Below are positions 60,852 to 64,000 of a stretch of DNA of 64,000 bases, piece after piece. The translations under genes and the position numbers were made by a program. The stretch is from Gammaproteobacteria bacterium (GTDB lineage: Bacteria; Pseudomonadota; Gammaproteobacteria; JADZEE01). Under the pieces are notes generated by a model that worked only from the letters and a program-made list of their open reading frames with translations, was not told where the DNA came from and made no database searches. The DNA is taken from contig JADZEE010000007.1 in NCBI GenBank assembly GCA_020850735.1, positions 1 to 64,000 of the forward strand, read 5' to 3'. Every line of letters begins with the position of its first letter. The stretch's first letter is position 1.

Positions 60852-63236
60852 ATGGCAGACGAGCTGGTAACCATCGAGGTCGACGGCCGGACCCTCGAGG
60901 CGCGCAAGGGCGCGATGCTGATCGAGGCGACGGACGCCGCCGGCATCTACGTGCCGCGTTTCTGCTATCACGACAAGCTGTCGGTGGCGGCCAACTGCCG
61001 CATGTGTCTGGTCGAGGTCGAGAAGGCCCCCAAACCGCTGCCGGCCTGCGCCACGCCGGTCGTCGACGGCATGAAGGTCAGGACACGTTCGCCGCTCGCC
61101 CTTGACGCCCAGCGCTCGACCATGGAATTCCTGCTCATCAATCACCCGCTGGACTGTCCGATCTGCGACCAGGGCGGGGAGTGCGAGCTGCAGGATCTGG
61201 CGATGGGTTACGGCAACGACGTGTCCCGGTACACCGAGCGCAAGCGGGTCGTAAAGGACAAGGACATCGGCCCCCTCATCCAGACCGACATGACGCGCTG
61301 CATCCATTGCACGCGCTGCATCCGGTTCGGCGAAGAAATCGCGGGGCTGCGCGAGCTCGGCGCCACGGGCCGCGGCGAACACATGGAAATCGGCACCTAC
61401 GTCGCCCGCGCGGTCGGTTCAGAGCTGTCCGGCAACGTCATCGATCTGTGCCCGGTCGGCGCGCTGACTTCCAAACCGTACCGGTACACGGCGCGCGCCT
61501 GGGAGCTGCGCCAGCACGAGGCGGTGGCGCCGCACGATTCAGTCGGCTCGAACCTGTATGTGCACGCAAAGGGCAATGTCGTCAAGCGCGTCGTGCCGCG
61601 CGAGAACGGGGCCATCAACGAGTCCTGGATCGCCGACCGCGATCGTTATGCCTACCTGGGTCTGAATCACGCGGATCGCCTCACGATGCCGCTGCTGAAG
61701 GACGGCGGCAGGTGGCGCGAGGTCGACTGGCAGACCGTCCTCGGTGTGGTTGCCGATCGCCTGCGTGCCGTGTGCGCGCAGGACGGGCCGGCCGGCCTGG
61801 GCATGCTCGCCAACCCGTCCGCCAGGCTCGAGGAGCTGTACCTGTTTGCGAAGCTCGGCCGCGCACTGGGCGTGACCGGCATCGATCACCGCCTCAGGCA
61901 GCAAGATTTCAGTGACGACGATGTGAGCCCGCTCGCGCCGTGGCTCGGTGGCTCCATTGCGTCCCTGGAAGAAATCGACGCGGCGCTGCTGATCGGTACC
62001 AACGTGCGCAAGGAACAACCGCTCATCAACCACCGGCTGCGCAAGGCCGGGCTGCGCGGCGCACGCCTCGCGGTCGTCAACCCGGTCGATTTCGATTTCA
62101 ACTGGCCGGTCTCGGCGCGTTTCGTGAGCGCTCCCGAGGCCATGGTCAGCAACCTCGCGGGCATCGCCCGGGCGCTGCTCGGTGACGGTTCGGGCGCTGC
62201 GGGCGCGCTGGCCGGGGTGACTGTCGAGCCGGACCACCAACGCGTCGCCGAGTCGCTGCGCCAGGCGCAGTCCGCCGTGGTACTGCTGGGCAATATGGCA
62301 CTGTCGCATCCCGATCTCGCGCGGCTGCGCTGGCTGGCGGACGTCATCGCGAGTGCGTCCGGCGCGCGCCTGGGCTATCTGCCCGAAGCCGGCAATAGCG
62401 TCGGTGCCGCGCTGGCGGGCGTGCTGCCGCACCGGGGTCCTGGCGGCCAGGCGGTTGGCGCGGGGCTGAACGCCCGGGCGCTGCTCGAATCCCGGCCCGC
62501 GGCGCTGGCCTTGTACGGCCTGGAGCCGGAATTCGATTGCTGGGATCCTGCGCTGGCGCTGGCGGCGGCGCGTGCGGCGCGCTTCGTGGTCAGCTTCACC
62601 GCTCATCGCAGTGCCGCGATGGACGAATATGCGCACGTGCTGCTGCCGATCGCCGGATTCGCGGAAGCGGCCGGGACTTACGTCAACTGTGCCGGGGACT
62701 GGCAGAGCTGCGCGGCGGCGGTCAAGCCGCCCGGCGACGCGCGCCCGGGCTGGCGGGTGTTGCGCGTGCTCGGCAACCGCCTCGATCTCGATGGCTTCGA
62801 CTACCAGGATGTCGCCGAGGTTCGTGAGGAGCTCGCCGCGCGGGTACACGATCGCAGGCCGCCGCTGGCCGGTTGCAGCCGCGCGGCCGACACGCTCGGT
62901 ACTCCCTCCCAGGGCTTGCGGCGCGTCACCTGGCTCGGACCGTATTCGCTGGATCCGCTCGTACGCCGGTCGCAGGCGCTGCAACGCAGCCCGGACGGTG
63001 CCGATGACGCCGTCCGGGTCGCGCCGGCGCTCGCCGAACGACTCGGCTGCGTCGAGGGTGACGCCGTGACCGTGCGCCAGGGTGGGGCCGAGGTCCGCGC
63101 ATCGCTGCGCGTGGACGCACGCGTGCCGCACGACTGCGTGCTGCTGTTCGGCGCGCGTGAGTGCTTCGTCCCGCTCGGCGGCTGGTACGGCGGGATCGAG
63201 CTGATCCGGCAGGGCGACCCGGGCGAACAGGCATGA
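60852..63236 (+). CDS. nuoG: NADH-quinone oxidoreductase subunit G
   Basis: The 794-residue subunit carries a [2Fe-2S] domain ([24 protein letters not shown]) and two [4Fe-4S] sites ([31 protein letters not shown] with DLCPVGAL), then a molybdopterin-oxidoreductase-like domain without cofactor. The cysteines of the extra cluster N7 found in E. coli are absent after residue 220, as in mitochondrial-type enzymes. Start ATG 60852 sits at [12 protein letters not shown]. Confidence 0.97.
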   Translation: MADELVTIEVDGRTLEARKGAMLIEATDAAGIYVPRFCYHDKLSVAANCRMCLVEVEKAPKPLPACATPVVDGMKVRTRSPLALDAQRSTMEFLLINHPLDCPICDQGGECELQDLAMGYGNDVSRYTERKRVVKDKDIGPLIQTDMTRCIHCTRCIRFGEEIAGLRELGATGRGEHMEIGTYVARAVGSELSGNVIDLCPVGALTSKPYRYTARAWELRQHEAVAPHDSVGSNLYVHAKGNVVKRVVPRENGAINESWIADRDRYAYLGLNHADRLTMPLLKDGGRWREVDWQTVLGVVADRLRAVCAQDGPAGLGMLANPSARLEELYLFAKLGRALGVTGIDHRLRQQDFSDDDVSPLAPWLGGSIASLEEIDAALLIGTNVRKEQPLINHRLRKAGLRGARLAVVNPVDFDFNWPVSARFVSAPEAMVSNLAGIARALLGDGSGAAGALAGVTVEPDHQRVAESLRQAQSAVVLLGNMALSHPDLARLRWLADVIASASGARLGYLPEAGNSVGAALAGVLPHRGPGGQAVGAGLNARALLESRPAALALYGLEPEFDCWDPALALAAARAARFVVSFTAHRSAAMDEYAHVLLPIAGFAEAAGTYVNCAGDWQSCAAAVKPPGDARPGWRVLRVLGNRLDLDGFDYQDVAEVREELAARVHDRRPPLAGCSRAADTLGTPSQGLRRVTWLGPYSLDPLVRRSQALQRSPDGADDAVRVAPALAERLGCVEGDAVTVRQGGAEVRASLRVDARVPHDCVLLFGARECFVPLGGWYGGIELIRQGDPGEQA

Positions 63237-64000
63237 ACGAACTGCTCCACAATCTCTTGCGCTGGCTGCCGGATCCGGTCGAGCCGGTCGGCATCGTGGT
63301 CGTGAAGATCGTCGCCATCGTCGTGCCACTGATGCTGAGCGTCGCCTACCTGACCTTCGCCGAGCGCAAGATCATCGGTTACATGCAGGTCCGTCTCGGC
63401 CCCAACCGGGTCGGACCGCGCGGTTGGCTGCAACCCATCGCCGATGCCGTCAAGCTCGTGTTCAAGGAAATCGTGGTGCCGTCGGGCGCCAACAAGATCC
63501 TGTTTATCCTCGCGCCGATCCTTGCTCTCGGTCCGGCGCTGGCGGCGTGGGCGGTCGTGCCGTTCGACGCGGGCATGGTGCTGGCGGACATCAACGCCGG
63601 TCTGCTGTACGTCCTCGCCCTGACTTCGATGGGCGTGTATGGCGTCATCATTGCGGGCTGGGCCTCCAACTCCAAGTACGCGTTTCTGGGCGCGATGCGT
63701 TCAGCGGCGCAGATCGTGGCCTACGAGATCGCCATGGGTTTCGCGCTCGTGGGCGTGCTGATCGCCGCCGGCAGCCTCAACCTCGGCGCCATCGTGACCG
63801 CGCAGGCGGGCAGCTTTCTGCACTGGTTCTGGCTGCCGCTGCTGCCGCTGTTTCTGGTCTACTTCATCTCCGGGGTTGCCGAGACCAACCGGGCGCCGTT
63901 CGACGTGGCCGAGGGCGAGTCGGAAATCGTCGCCGGCTTCCACGTCGAGTACTCGGGTATGGCGTTCGCCGTTTTTTTCCTGGCCGAATACGCCAACATG
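63233..64000 (+). CDS. nuoH: NADH-quinone oxidoreductase subunit H (3' end outside window)
   Basis: The first 256 codons encode the membrane subunit that joins the arms of complex I near the quinone tunnel. [25 protein letters not shown] and [31 protein letters not shown] are diagnostic. ATG 63233 overlaps the nuoG stop by 4 bp. The gene continues beyond the window. Confidence 0.98.
   Translation, partial: MNELLHNLLRWLPDPVEPVGIVVVKIVAIVVPLMLSVAYLTFAERKIIGYMQVRLGPNRVGPRGWLQPIADAVKLVFKEIVVPSGANKILFILAPILALGPALAAWAVVPFDAGMVLADINAGLLYVLALTSMGVYGVIIAGWASNSKYAFLGAMRSAAQIVAYEIAMGFALVGVLIAAGSLNLGAIVTAQAGSFLHWFWLPLLPLFLVYFISGVAETNRAPFDVAEGESEIVAGFHVEYSGMAFAVFFLAEYANM

Noticed and set aside
60852-63236. 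NuoG lacking the N7 cluster cysteines as a defect
   Set aside because: Many complex I enzymes lack N7, so this is normal variation.

Overview
The window is about 64 kb of high-GC bacterial chromosome with tightly packed genes and many ATGA or GTGA stop-start overlaps. The gene content points to a gammaproteobacterium: aceEF, clpSA, argA/argE, yciB-yciI-bolA, yciO-M50-trpS-scpAB-rluB and tpiA-secG-tRNA-Leu-nuo. No phage, integrase, CRISPR array or intact insertion sequence was seen. The species cannot be named from sequence alone.

Layout. 0-11.6 kb: the end of lysS, a stand-alone glutamate-synthase-like FMN protein, a PAS-GGDEF-EAL protein with degenerate catalytic motifs behind two CRP-like palindromes, argG, an alpha/beta hydrolase, a Nudix hydrolase and pyruvate dehydrogenase aceE-aceF. 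11.7-28.7 kb: a large lipid locus that I read as a bacterial sphingolipid (ceramide) biosynthesis, head-group and export locus. 28.6-34.7 kb: a macro-domain protein, a peroxiredoxin, a DUF3891-type protein, an unusual kinase/aminotransferase/secreted protein/AsnC-domain gene row, pgpA and a lytic transglycosylase. 34.7-46.1 kb: ilvD, argE-argA, a palindromic repeat element, clpA-clpS, a LysR regulator and the glyoxylate shunt (aceB-aceA). 46.2-55.8 kb: dapE with an orphan DNA methyltransferase, bolA, yciI and yciB on the minus strand, then yciO, an M50 protease, trpS, scpAB, rluB, tpiA and secG. 55.9-64 kb: tRNA-Leu(GAG) and nuoABCDEFG plus the start of nuoH.

The main discovery is the 11.7-28.7 kb lipid locus. 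A plus-strand operon encodes an acyl-AMP ligase, a CerR-like reductase, a dedicated acyl carrier protein and serine palmitoyltransferase, the same four-gene set known from Caulobacter. A second plus-strand operon encodes LptF and LptG paralogues, a nucleotidyltransferase, a lipid kinase, an MsbA-like ABC exporter and a bCerS-type ceramide acyltransferase. Between them a minus-strand operon encodes a CDP-alcohol phosphatidyltransferase with a decayed N-terminal nucleotidyltransferase-like domain, a HAD phosphatase and a free-standing nucleotidyltransferase. On the outer flank are a fatty acid desaturase and a protein resembling mitochondrial Tam41 (CDP-diacylglycerol synthase). Together these suggest one locus that builds ceramide, phosphorylates or decorates it, flips it and sends it to the outer membrane by an Lpt-type permease.

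Start codons were reassigned where the longest open frame carried an implausible N-terminal extension. Functions come from motif recognition by eye. No database search was run.
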